Assembly: GCA_964517215.1 (NCBI GenBank)
Contig: CAZFBR010000169.1
Location: 1-7,853 of the forward strand
DNA: 7,853 nucleotides
DNA from: CAZFBR01 sp035353495 [NCBI: uncultured bacterium]
GTDB taxonomy: Bacteria; DAOPZR01
Reading direction: 5' to 3'
Position 1 is the stretch's first letter. Each line of letters begins with the position of its first letter. The notes beneath the pieces are model-generated. The model searched no databases, had not been told where the DNA came from, and worked only from the letters and a program-made list of their open reading frames with translations. Made by a program: the position numbers and the translations under genes. Positions 1 to 5,546 of this stretch are shown one piece after another.

Positions 1-2
1 CA

Positions 3-56
3 GAACATACCGGCTGCCACGACTTCGCTTCGCTCCGTCGCGGAGCCGGTTCGTTC
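3..56 (+). repeat. attC-like imperfect palindrome 1 (may extend left of window)
   Basis: This segment folds on itself almost end to end. GAAC (3-6) pairs with GTTC (53-56), and ACCGGCT (9-15) pairs with AGCCGGT (44-50). After an unpaired G16, CC (17-18) pairs with GG (42-43) and CGAC (20-23) pairs with GTCG (37-40). Long imperfect hairpins with terminal AAC/GTT triplets and an unpaired base in one arm are typical of integron attC recombination sites, although the 7-bp consensus boxes (RYYYAAC/GTTRRRY) are not matched exactly. It lies immediately upstream of the brnTA module. Its right end TCGTTCGC is identical to the right end of palindrome 2. The left limit is uncertain because the window begins here. 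Confidence 0.48.
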
Positions 57-68
57 GCTAAAATTCAC

Positions 69-96
69 TTGACAATGTATATAAAAATGGTATAAT
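69..96 (+). promoter_or_regulatory. Consensus sigma70 promoter of brnTA
   Basis: TTGACA (69-74) and TATAAT (91-96) are both perfect consensus hexamers, separated by 16 bp. The predicted start of transcription is about 103-105, essentially at the brnT ATG (106), so the transcript should be leaderless or carry only a few 5' bases. The segment is far more AT-rich than the surrounding DNA. Confidence 0.82.
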
Positions 97-107
97 AAAT
101 ATACCAT
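87..107. promoter_or_regulatory. Probable BrnA operator (8-bp inverted repeat)
   Basis: ATGGTATA (87-94) and TATACCAT (100-107) are perfect inverted repeats separated by 5 bp. The repeat covers the -10 hexamer and the first two bases of the brnT start codon. BrnA-type ribbon-helix-helix antitoxins are known to autorepress by binding dyads at their own promoters, so this is the natural operator candidate. Binding itself is inferred. Confidence 0.55.
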
Positions 108-366
108 GGAATTTGAATTTGACGAAAACAAGAGCCGGGCTAACCGGGCGAAACACGGGATCGACTTTGTTGCAGCACAAGCCCTCTGGGATGACGCTGA
201 TTTGCTCGAAATCCCTGCGTTAACTGAGGAAGAACCGCGAAAAATTATGATTGGAAAAATTAACGATCAACATTGGTCAGCCATCATTACCCATCGGCAG
301 GACCGAATACGGATTATTTCGGTCCGACGATCACGTAAAGAGGAGCGTGAACTTTATGAAAGCTAA
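106..366 (+). CDS. brnT: BrnT family ribonuclease toxin
   Basis: This 86-aa protein matches the BrnT toxin family in length and motifs. The N-terminus has the FDENKS signature (5-10), followed by N13 and KHGIDF (16-21). The C-terminus has the RIRIISVRRSRKEERELYE block (67-85), rich in conserved Arg, Glu and Tyr. BrnT toxins adopt a RelE-like fold and cleave RNA to stop translation; BrnA neutralises them. The ATG at 106 lies about 9 bp after the -10 box, leaving no room for a Shine-Dalgarno sequence, which points to leaderless translation. The stop overlaps the next start by 11 bp, the usual toxin-first order of brnTA. It sits between two attC-like palindromes, as expected of a TA gene cassette. 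Confidence 0.94.
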   Translation: MEFEFDENKSRANRAKHGIDFVAAQALWDDADLLEIPALTEEEPRKIMIGKINDQHWSAIITHRQDRIRIISVRRSRKEERELYES

Positions 367-583
367 AGAACTGGACAAACGATTCGACAATGGAGAAGAT
401 GTGTCCAAACATCTCGACCTCAACCGGGCCAAACGGATTAATCAAAAGGCGAAGCGTGTAAACGTGGACTTTCCTCACTGGATGATCCATTCCCTTGACA
501 AGGAAGCTGGTCGACTTGGCGTCACTCGCCAATCCGTTATCAAGGTTTGGATCTCTGAACGACTAAAACGTAAATCCGCTTGA
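356..583 (+). CDS. brnA: BrnA family antitoxin (CopG-like ribbon-helix-helix)
   Basis: This 75-aa protein is read from the ATG at 356, inside the end of brnT. An AAGAGGAG ribosome-binding sequence lies just upstream (about 337-344), whereas farther upstream starts in this frame lie within brnT and lack one. The C-terminal half is a ribbon-helix-helix fold: the strand RVNVDF (34-39), then the LDKEAGRLGVTRQSVIKVWI helices (47-66), where LGVTRQSVIK matches the CopG/BrnA core. The N-terminal half is charged and, by analogy with BrnA, probably wraps the toxin. The protein should neutralise BrnT and repress the shared promoter through the dyad at 87-107. Overlapping stop and start codons suggest translational coupling. 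Confidence 0.92.
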   Translation: MKAKELDKRFDNGEDVSKHLDLNRAKRINQKAKRVNVDFPHWMIHSLDKEAGRLGVTRQSVIKVWISERLKRKSA

Positions 584-608
584 ATGCGACAAAATGATAA
601 TCCAGCAA

Positions 609-671
609 GCGAACTTCGCGCTGCTGCGCTTCGCCGCTGGCGCGGCTCAACGCAGAACGCTAATCGTTCGC
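609..671 (+). repeat. attC-like imperfect palindrome 2
   Basis: Three nested stems are visible: GCGAAC (609-614) with GTTCGC (666-671), CTGCG (624-628) with CGCAG (651-655), and GCCGC (633-637) with GCGGC (642-646) closing a 4-nt loop. Outer arms holding AAC and GTT, a second inner pair of arms, and a variable central hairpin in about 60 nt correspond to the R''/R', L''/L' and terminal structure of an integron attC site. It starts 25 bp after the brnA stop and ends about 60 bp before the next TA promoter. The outer boxes deviate from RYYYAAC/GTTRRRY, so the assignment rests on structure, position and the match to palindrome 3. Confidence 0.58.
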
Positions 672-727
672 CGTTGAAGATGATATGATTAACAGCGAAC
701 AAGCCATGACCCTGATCAATAAATAGC

Positions 728-755
728 TTGACAAATATATCTGATGAGGTATAAT
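728..755 (+). promoter_or_regulatory. Consensus sigma70 promoter of the higBA-like module
   Basis: TTGACA (728-733) and TATAAT (750-755) are perfect hexamers with a 16-bp spacer, the same architecture as the brnTA promoter. Both share CTTGACAA at the -35 and GGTATAAT at the -10. Predicted initiation is around 762, the toxin ATG itself. An upstream in-frame ATG at 744 lies between the -35 and -10 boxes and therefore cannot be the start on this transcript. Confidence 0.82.
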
Positions 756-756
756 G

Positions 757-766
757 TGCATATGCA
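757..766. promoter_or_regulatory. Perfect 10-bp palindrome over the toxin start, candidate operator
   Basis: TGCATATGCA is a perfect palindrome directly after the -10 box and spanning the ATG at 762. HigA-type antitoxins repress their own promoter through short dyads in this position, so it may be the operator. It contains an NdeI-like CATATG core, and a 10-bp palindrome can arise by chance, so confidence is limited. Confidence 0.35.
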
Positions 767-1100
767 GGTGGTTTTCTTCCGTACGGCTGCGGGCAGGGAG
801 CCGGTTCGGGAATATTTCACGGCACTGGCGGAAAGCGAACGTGCGGCCGCAGCTGATGTATTTTGCGCACTGCGCCAACATGGACTGCAAGCACCGGGAG
901 TGGTGTTCCGGCAGGTGCGCGGGAAGCTTTGGGAGTTTCGCGTCATCGGCAAGATTTCTCATCGCGTGTTTTACGTAACAGTGCTCGGTACCACGATGGT
1001 ACTGCTGCACTCCTACAAGAAGCAGGGTCAGAAAGCACCGCTGCGCGAGATTGCGATAGCGGAACGCAGGAAGCGGGAGGTTTTCCATGAAAAGCAATAG
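762..1100 (+). CDS. HigB/RelE-superfamily toxin (phage Gp49-like family)
   Basis: This 112-aa protein is read from the ATG at 762. The in-frame ATG at 744 is rejected because it lies within the promoter. The family pattern is clear: a helical N-terminal half (REYFTALAESERAAAADVFCAL), then the beta core KLWEFRV (55-61), HRVFYV (67-72) and VLLHSYKKQGQKAP (80-93), followed by REIAIAERRKRE. This is the Gp49-like/HigB signature; such toxins are ribosome-dependent mRNA endonucleases with a RelE fold. The ATG coincides with the predicted transcription start, implying a leaderless message. The antitoxin gene overlaps its end by 14 bp. Toxin-first order with an XRE antitoxin is diagnostic of higBA-type modules. 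Confidence 0.92.
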   Translation: MQVVFFRTAAGREPVREYFTALAESERAAAADVFCALRQHGLQAPGVVFRQVRGKLWEFRVIGKISHRVFYVTVLGTTMVLLHSYKKQGQKAPLREIAIAERRKREVFHEKQ

Positions 1101-1422
1101 TCCCCGGTGGGCGGGTTCGTCGGTCGACGACTTTATCACCGAACAACAGGCTACACCGTCCTTTCGCCTGGCCTTTGCCAAGGCCCGTACACGCCGGCTC
1201 AAGCAGGCACTCGCTGGCGCGATGCGCTCTGCTCGTCTGCAACAGCGGTTGTCACAGACAGCGCTGGCAAAGCGCGTGCGCACCACTCAGGCGGTCATCT
1301 CGCGCATCGAGAATCCGGCAACTCCGTACCTGCCGAGCATAGAAGTACTGTGCCGTATCGCTACAGCACTCGGAGTACAATTGGAAATATCCTTTGTACC
1401 GCAACACAAGGCGGCAGCATAG
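1087..1422 (+). CDS. HigA-like XRE family antitoxin
   Basis: This 111-aa protein begins inside the last codons of the toxin gene, with a strong GGGAGG ribosome-binding site at 1075-1080, six bases before the ATG. Residues about 43-101 form a Cro/C1-type helix-turn-helix domain. LSQTALAKRV (55-64) supplies the first two helices, TTQAVISRIEN (66-76) the recognition helix, and PSIEVLCRIATALGVQLEI (83-101) the C-terminal helices and the strand typical of this antitoxin group. The N-terminal 40 residues (SVDDFITEQQATPSFRLAFAKA) probably contact the toxin. It is expected to bind and inhibit the upstream RelE-fold toxin and to repress the operon. The gene ends 26 bp before palindrome 3. Confidence 0.93.
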   Translation: MKSNSPRWAGSSVDDFITEQQATPSFRLAFAKARTRRLKQALAGAMRSARLQQRLSQTALAKRVRTTQAVISRIENPATPYLPSIEVLCRIATALGVQLEISFVPQHKAAA

Positions 1423-1448
1423 GATTTCAATGAAATCATGCGAAGCGA

Positions 1449-1486
1449 CGGCTAACTTCGCGCCGCTGCGCGCTCATCGTTGGCCG
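1449..1486 (+). repeat. attC-like imperfect palindrome 3 (short form)
   Basis: CGGCTAAC (1449-1456) pairs with GTTGGCCG (1479-1486) over eight positions including one G-T pair. Inside, CGCGC (1459-1463) pairs with GCGCG (1468-1472) around a 4-nt loop. The segment 1454-1471 matches 612-629 of palindrome 2 at 17 of 18 bases, and 1472-1487 matches 659-674 at 14 of 16. Relative to palindrome 2 it lacks exactly the 29-nt centre. Conserved ends with a variable centre are expected of attC sites from one integron. At 38 nt it is shorter than usual attC sites and may be a decayed or deleted copy. Confidence 0.52.
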
Positions 1487-1626
1487 TATACGACTATGAT
1501 AGAATTACGGAAATGTTACCCGCGTGTGGCTAACCGCGACAGAGCTAAGATGATCCGGTTCCCCGGGCCGATGTCGAAAATACAGAAACAAGGCTGGAAA
1601 AGTTTCAATCAATTCTGAACCTTAAG
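1487..1626. other. Intergenic segment between TA array and convergent GT1 gene
   Basis: This segment has no recognisable gene. A 40-codon frame (1496-1618, + strand) opens just after palindrome 3 but has no ribosome-binding site and no recognisable motif, so it is not called. A lone GGCTAAC at about 1527-1533 repeats the left box of palindrome 3, but no matching GTT arm follows. No hairpin-plus-T-tract terminator is visible between the convergent genes; palindrome 3 may serve this purpose. Confidence 0.4.
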
Positions 1627-2733
1627 TCAGAGCCGGTTCTCGATCAGCGCGGCCGCGGCGGCGACGCCGTTCTCCCGCTCCAGCAGCCGCGCCAGGGCCG
1701 CTGCCCGGCGGCGGTTTCCGGTGGTCATGACCTTCTTATCGAGCAGCGTGGCGGCCTCGAGTGCGGTCAGACGCGCGGTCCGGGCGGCCGCACCAATTCC
1801 CAGCTTCAGCACCCGCCACGCATTGAAGAACTGATCATGACAGAAAGGTTCCGCAAGCATGGGCAGGCCGTGGCGCGCCGCCCGCGCGAGTGTGCCGATG
1901 CCACCGTGATGGATGACGGCGGCGGCGCGGCGAAAGAGCCACTCGTGCGGCATGGCCGCCCGCACCAGCACGTGCGCGCGCAACCGGGCCGGCACGTCGC
2001 GCGCGGTGATGCCGGCCCAGCCGCCGAGAATAACCAGCCGTCGGCCAAGCATGGCCGCAGCTTCCGCGTGCACGCAGGCCACGCGCGCCCGATCGCACAG
2101 CGGCAGGCTGCTGAAGCCGAGCACCAGCGGCGGTTCCTTCCCGATGAACCGGGCCGCGGCTCGATCCGGCCGCCAGTGCCGCCATGCCGGCGGCGTGTAC
2201 CACCAGAAACCGGTCAGCATCGCCCGCGTCCGCCAGGCCGAGTCGACTGCGCAATACGCTGGGCTGATGCCGGTCACCACCGGCTCCGGCCAACCCACGC
2301 CGGGCAAGCTTCGCTGCGCCGCGGCCACTCGACCGGGCATCTTCGCCACAGTGAGTGGCGAGAGCGCCAGCGTCAGCGCCGGCACGCGGGCCTTGGCTGC
2401 GGCCAGAACCCCGAGCGGCTGGGCGGTGGTCGCCAGGACGAGATCCGATCCCCGTATCGCGGTCAGCAGATCGTCGGGGCCAGGCGAACAGCGCTGAGCC
2501 GGCACACGCTCCCAATGGTCCCAGCACGCCGCATGCGCGCGCGCATACTCGGGACCGAGATCGCAACCATACGGACGCGGGATCAGCCCGGCAGCACGAA
2601 CATAACGCATCATGGACGGAGCAGCCGCAACGCGAACGCGATGCCCGCGTTTTCTCAGTTCCCGGCCCAGGGCGAGAACCGGCCAGAGATCACCCAGGGT
2701 GCCGCCCGTGACTATGGTGAGGCGTCGCTTCAC
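1627..2733 (-). CDS. GT1 (Gtf/MGT-like) glycosyltransferase
   Basis: This is a 368-aa GT-B fold glycosyltransferase. The N-terminal half begins with the GTLGDLWPVLALGRELRKRG signature (11-30) common to the Gtf, MGT and sterol-glucosyltransferase group, forming the acceptor domain. The C-terminal nucleotide-sugar domain shows HHGGIGT (275-281), then GLPMLAEP (289-296) and DQFFNAWRV (300-308), the canonical donor-binding block. Relatives glycosylate hydrophobic natural products, including peptide aglycones such as that of vancomycin, as well as lipids; the acceptor here cannot be read from sequence. It is somewhat shorter than the usual 390-430 residues. The start is GTG at 2733, forming a GTGA overlap with the stop of the upstream fusion gene, so translation is almost certainly coupled. 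No membrane segment or signal peptide is evident. It is the last gene of the - strand unit. Confidence 0.88.
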   Translation of the reverse strand: MKRRLTIVTGGTLGDLWPVLALGRELRKRGHRVRVAAAPSMMRYVRAAGLIPRPYGCDLGPEYARAHAACWDHWERVPAQRCSPGPDDLLTAIRGSDLVLATTAQPLGVLAAAKARVPALTLALSPLTVAKMPGRVAAAQRSLPGVGWPEPVVTGISPAYCAVDSAWRTRAMLTGFWWYTPPAWRHWRPDRAAARFIGKEPPLVLGFSSLPLCDRARVACVHAEAAAMLGRRLVILGGWAGITARDVPARLRAHVLVRAAMPHEWLFRRAAAVIHHGGIGTLARAARHGLPMLAEPFCHDQFFNAWRVLKLGIGAAARTARLTALEAATLLDKKVMTTGNRRRAAALARLLERENGVAAAAALIENRL

Positions 2734-5051
2734 AGAAGATCGCGCACCAGGCGGCGGTAGGCCGCCGCGAATCGCGGAAAACCGTAATGGGCCCGGGCGT
2801 GGCGGCGTGAGGCCGCGCCCAGACGCCGCCGCAATCGCACATCCCGGAGCAGCCGGTCGAGCGCCGCGGCGATCTCATGCTCGTCCTCGGCCAGATAACC
2901 GTTTTCGCCCGGGATCACCATCTCGGGCAGGCAGCCGCGCGGCTGCGACACCACCGGCAACCCGGCAGCCAGCATCTCGATCACGGCCACGGAACAGTTT
3001 TCACAGGCTGTCTCGGTCAGGTGCAGGCCGATCTGCGCAGTCGCCAGGAAAGCCGGCACCCGCGAGGACCGGATCGCGCCGGCAAACCGAACCCGGCGCT
3101 CAAGCGGCGTGCCGGTCAGTTCCGGTTCGATCTCGAACCGCCGCGGTCCCTGCCCGGCGATGACGAGCTCGCCGTTCCCCGGCCGCAGGTCCGGCAGGTG
3201 CGCCAGCAGCCGGCGCGGGAACTTGTCCATATCGAGGCGCGACAGCATGGCGATTCTCGTCCGTTGCCGATGCACGCGCGGGAGCCGATAGGCCGCAAGA
3301 TCAACGCAATTGGGAATATGATAGGTCGTCCCGCGCGGCAGATGGTCCTGCTTGCGGCGATGATGTCCGGATATCACGACGTGCGCGTCGGCCTGGCGCG
3401 GCATCGGGCTGGGGCAATGGCCGATGATGACGCGCGGCGCCGGGCAACCCTGGTCAAGATTGTCGAAGAACGGCGACGGATACCAGTGATGCAGGACCAG
3501 CCGCGCTGGTACGCCCTGCAACTGCTCCGCCACCTGACCGGCCTCGGCCTGGGCCAGGGTCGCGCCGAGCCGGCGCAAATCGCCGGCATATTCCAGACCG
3601 AAGTAGCTGCCCGACGAACCGCACAGCACCAAATGACGATAGCCCTGCAGGGCGCGCACCACCTCGACCACCACCCGGCCGATGCCGCCGCCGAGATGCG
3701 CGACCAGGCTGACCACAAGCGGCCGGTCTCCGGCCGGCAGCCTGATCGCCGCCGTACGACGGTGCACGGCCGGCAGCTCAGGTCCGGCATCGCGTTCGGT
3801 CGCCATGCGCCACGCCCGCGCCGCCGTGCGGACCCTGCCCTGGCGCTGCAGCGCGCGGGCCAGATTGCGCCGGGCCGGGAAGTTTTCAGGATTGATGGCC
3901 AGGGCGTCGGCGTACTCCGCTTCCGCGGCCCGGTATTCACCCGCGCGAAAGAGAATATTGCCGCGCGTCGCCCGCGGCATGTCATAGCCGGGATAACGGG
4001 CGATCACCTTCTCGATCAGCGCTGCGGCGGCCTGCCGCTCGCCGCACCGCGAATACAGGTCAGCGAGATCGTTGGCCGCGACCGGGCTGTCCGGCCGCGC
4101 TGCCAGGGCCCGGCGATAGCTGGCGATCGCTGCCGGCGTCCGACCACGGCGTTCCAGCAGGAACCCGAGGTACTCGTGGAGATCCGCGCGGTCGCAGTCC
4201 GGATCGCGGTCGTCGCCGCGATGGCGGCGCTGCGCCTCGCGCAGCGCCCGAACCGCCGCCCCGTCGGCGCCGAGCCGGTGATGCATGCGGGCGCTGAAAT
4301 ACCAGGCCCCGGCCCCGTAGCCGAGGCCGCGCGCCCGCTCAAAACAGTCGAGCGCCGCCTGCCAGTCGCGACACTCGGCATGCACCACACCCCGTTCGAC
4401 CCACGCCCGCCCGTTTTCCGGCTGCTCGCGCGTCTTCCGCTCCGCCAGTTGCAGATAATGGCGCGGCTTGTCGCCGCAGCGGCCGCGCCACAGCAAACCG
4501 TGATGGTGGATGGTGAAGGGCGCTGCCAGAATGCGGCCGCCGGCCCGGCGAATCGACGGCACGAGCGTGTGGTGCACCGGGCAGGTGTAGGCATAGCGCG
4601 GGTCATTGCGATACAGCCGGATGGTCTGGCTCGGGCACCAGCCGTACGCGCCACGGCTGAGCGGGTCGCGCGGATCTGCCGGCCGCCACTGGGCGAACGG
4701 ATAATATGCGTAGTTGCGAATCGTAACCGCATACGCGTCGGCGGCCGGACGCGCCAGCAGCGCGCGGATCTGCGCCGGCGCATCAGGGTCGAGCACTTCG
4801 TCGGCGTCGAGGTTGAGAATCCATTCGCCGCGCGCTTCACGCCGCATCAGGTTGAAGGCCGCGGCATAATCGCCCGGCCAGCGCCGGCGGACGACGCGCG
4901 CACCGGTGGCGCGGGCGATGTCCCGGGTCAGGTCGGTCGAGCCGGTATCGAGCACCAGGTAATCGTCGCTCAGGTCCCGCGCGCTGGCCAGGCAGCGGCG
5001 GATGAAAGCATCCTCGTTCCGCGCCACAACACAGAGCGAAAGCGTGGGCAT
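2730..5051 (-). CDS. Tripartite GT2-TPR-GT4 glycosyltransferase fusion
   Basis: This 773-aa protein carries two glycosyltransferases. Residues 1-200 are a GT2 GT-A domain of the WaaE-like subgroup: VVARNED (8-14), LDTGSTDLT (34-42) and the metal-binding DAD in NLDADEVL (80-87). Residues about 203-420 are helical TPR units, the clearest being DLHEYLGFLLERRGRTPAAI (290-309) and AEYADALAINPENFPARRNL (378-397). Residues about 443-773 are a GT4 GT-B domain with AHLGGGIGRV (451-460), SRLDMDK (604-610) and the EX7E pair E684/E692 followed by AAGLPVVS (695-702). It is predicted to be cytoplasmic. GT2 domains followed by TPR helices occur in peptide glycosyltransferases such as SunS, but also in surface-glycan enzymes. 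The start codon lies 98 nt after a small GG-leader peptide gene on the same strand, and the downstream GT1 gene overlaps its stop. The peptide substrate is inferred from this context only. Confidence 0.9.
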   Translation of the reverse strand: MPTLSLCVVARNEDAFIRRCLASARDLSDDYLVLDTGSTDLTRDIARATGARVVRRRWPGDYAAAFNLMRREARGEWILNLDADEVLDPDAPAQIRALLARPAADAYAVTIRNYAYYPFAQWRPADPRDPLSRGAYGWCPSQTIRLYRNDPRYAYTCPVHHTLVPSIRRAGGRILAAPFTIHHHGLLWRGRCGDKPRHYLQLAERKTREQPENGRAWVERGVVHAECRDWQAALDCFERARGLGYGAGAWYFSARMHHRLGADGAAVRALREAQRRHRGDDRDPDCDRADLHEYLGFLLERRGRTPAAIASYRRALAARPDSPVAANDLADLYSRCGERQAAAALIEKVIARYPGYDMPRATRGNILFRAGEYRAAEAEYADALAINPENFPARRNLARALQRQGRVRTAARAWRMATERDAGPELPAVHRRTAAIRLPAGDRPLVVSLVAHLGGGIGRVVVEVVRALQGYRHLVLCGSSGSYFGLEYAGDLRRLGATLAQAEAGQVAEQLQGVPARLVLHHWYPSPFFDNLDQGCPAPRVIIGHCPSPMPRQADAHVVISGHHRRKQDHLPRGTTYHIPNCVDLAAYRLPRVHRQRTRIAMLSRLDMDKFPRRLLAHLPDLRPGNGELVIAGQGPRRFEIEPELTGTPLERRVRFAGAIRSSRVPAFLATAQIGLHLTETACENCSVAVIEMLAAGLPVVSQPRGCLPEMVIPGENGYLAEDEHEIAAALDRLLRDVRLRRRLGAASRRHARAHYGFPRFAAAYRRLVRDLL

Positions 5052-5111
5052 GCGCCGGATCAGTTTCTCACCGGAACAGGGAGCGCGGCCGGCGGCAACG
5101 GGGAACGGGCG

Positions 5112-5126
5112 GGCGAAACAGTCGCC
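5112..5126 (-). promoter_or_regulatory. Small hairpin between peptide gene and GT fusion, possible processing or attenuation element
   Basis: GGCGA (5112-5116) and TCGCC (5122-5126) form a 5-bp stem with a 5-nt loop in the 98-nt gap. Precursor-peptide operons often carry a stem-loop here, raising the precursor to enzyme ratio. The stem is short and has no T-tract, so its role is speculative. Confidence 0.22.
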
Positions 5127-5149
5127 GTCCGCTGCTCCGGCCCTTTCCG

Positions 5150-5335
5150 TCAGTCATAGCCGGTTATGGTGCCCGTGGTGACGACAATGCCGCCCTGGTA
5201 CATCCCGGTCGGATCAGCTCCCCCGCACACCCCTTCCAGGTCCTTGACGGTCAATTCCGCCTTCTTTTTTCCGCCGGCGTGCCGCGGTTTTGGCGCTTCC
5301 GGCCGTTCGCTGCGTGACTTCTTGTTGTTCGCCAT
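5150..5335 (-). CDS. Small peptide with Gly-Gly leader motif, candidate RiPP precursor
   Basis: This 61-aa peptide begins at the ATG at 5335, five bases after an AAAGGAA ribosome-binding site (5340-5346). A longer frame with an ATG at 5404 has no such site. The N-terminus is very basic (KKSRSERPEAPKPRH, then GGKKK). Residues 27-39, ELTVKDLEGVCGG, match the pattern of double-glycine leaders (E-L-x-x-x-x-L-x-x-V-x-G-G) cut by C39 peptidases. After G39 a 22-residue C-terminal segment remains, with TGMYQGG (43-49), VVTTGTIT (51-58) and a final GYD. It contains five Thr, no Ser, no Cys and no Lys or Arg. The only Cys (37) is in the leader. It precedes a multi-domain glycosyltransferase on the same strand, suggesting an O-glycosylated peptide. 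No homologous bacteriocin is recognised, and no exporter or protease is in view. The gene call is firm; the RiPP role is inference. Confidence 0.8.
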   Translation of the reverse strand: MANNKKSRSERPEAPKPRHAGGKKKAELTVKDLEGVCGGADPTGMYQGGIVVTTGTITGYD

Positions 5336-5540
5336 ATCGTTCCTTTCGCTGATAGAATTGCCCGCCACCAGGATAATCGACATCATCAACTCTGGAGAGC
5401 GCATCGACTATGGTACACAAAACGGAAATACCATGGTAACCCCTTTCCGCCAAGCGACACAGTGTCCCTGGTATTGCAACCGGATTTCCACCGCATTACG
5501 CCACGAAGCTTCACGGGTATTCGAGTTTTAATTGCTCGCC
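5336..5540 (-). other. Long 5' leader of the peptide-glycosyltransferase operon
   Basis: If transcription starts about 7 nt after the promoter at 5547-5575, roughly 205 nt of untranslated RNA precede the peptide gene. It contains the ATGGTA/TACCAT repeats, a GACAC-A-GTGTC dyad (5456-5466) and a GAAGCTTC palindrome (about 5505-5512). No known riboswitch is recognised with confidence. Together with 5576-5688, which holds nothing I can identify, this makes the 353-bp gene-free gap between the peptide gene and the 43-aa membrane protein gene. Confidence 0.4.
5410..5438. promoter_or_regulatory. Repeated ATGGTA half-sites and palindrome in the operon leader
   Basis: ATGGTA (5410-5415) faces TACCAT (5429-5434), which itself forms the perfect palindrome TACCATGGTA (5429-5438). 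A further TACCAT (5563-5568) lies in the spacer of the - strand promoter. The pattern suggests a protein-binding region downstream of that promoter, or RNA pairing in the leader. The regulator is unknown. Confidence 0.35.
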
Positions 5541-5546
5541 GGCGCC

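Noticed and set aside
685-726. A 13-codon frame (MINSEQAMTLINK) between palindrome 2 and the second TA promoter.
   Set aside because: It is too short to support as a gene, has no clear ribosome-binding site and no promoter; at most a remnant of an older cassette gene.
744-761. Upstream in-frame ATG for the HigB-like toxin, adding six residues.
   Set aside because: It lies between the -35 and -10 hexamers of the only good promoter, so it would not be transcribed; the start at 762 also fits family length.
1496-1618. A 40-codon + strand frame just after palindrome 3, possibly a third cassette gene.
   Set aside because: It has no ribosome-binding site, promoter or recognisable motif, and no attC-like palindrome closes it on the right.
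2877-5159. A 760-codon open frame on the + strand opposite the glycosyltransferase fusion.
   Set aside because: It has no domain logic and is a high-GC antisense shadow; the - strand frame carries intact GT2, TPR and GT4 motifs.
5458-5493. On the - strand, GGTGGAAATCC followed by ACTGT resembles part of a cobalamin riboswitch core.
   Set aside because: The diagnostic B12 box (AGYCAGGA-type) does not follow, spacing is longer than usual, and the upstream GGGAA element is missing; a chance likeness is more probable.
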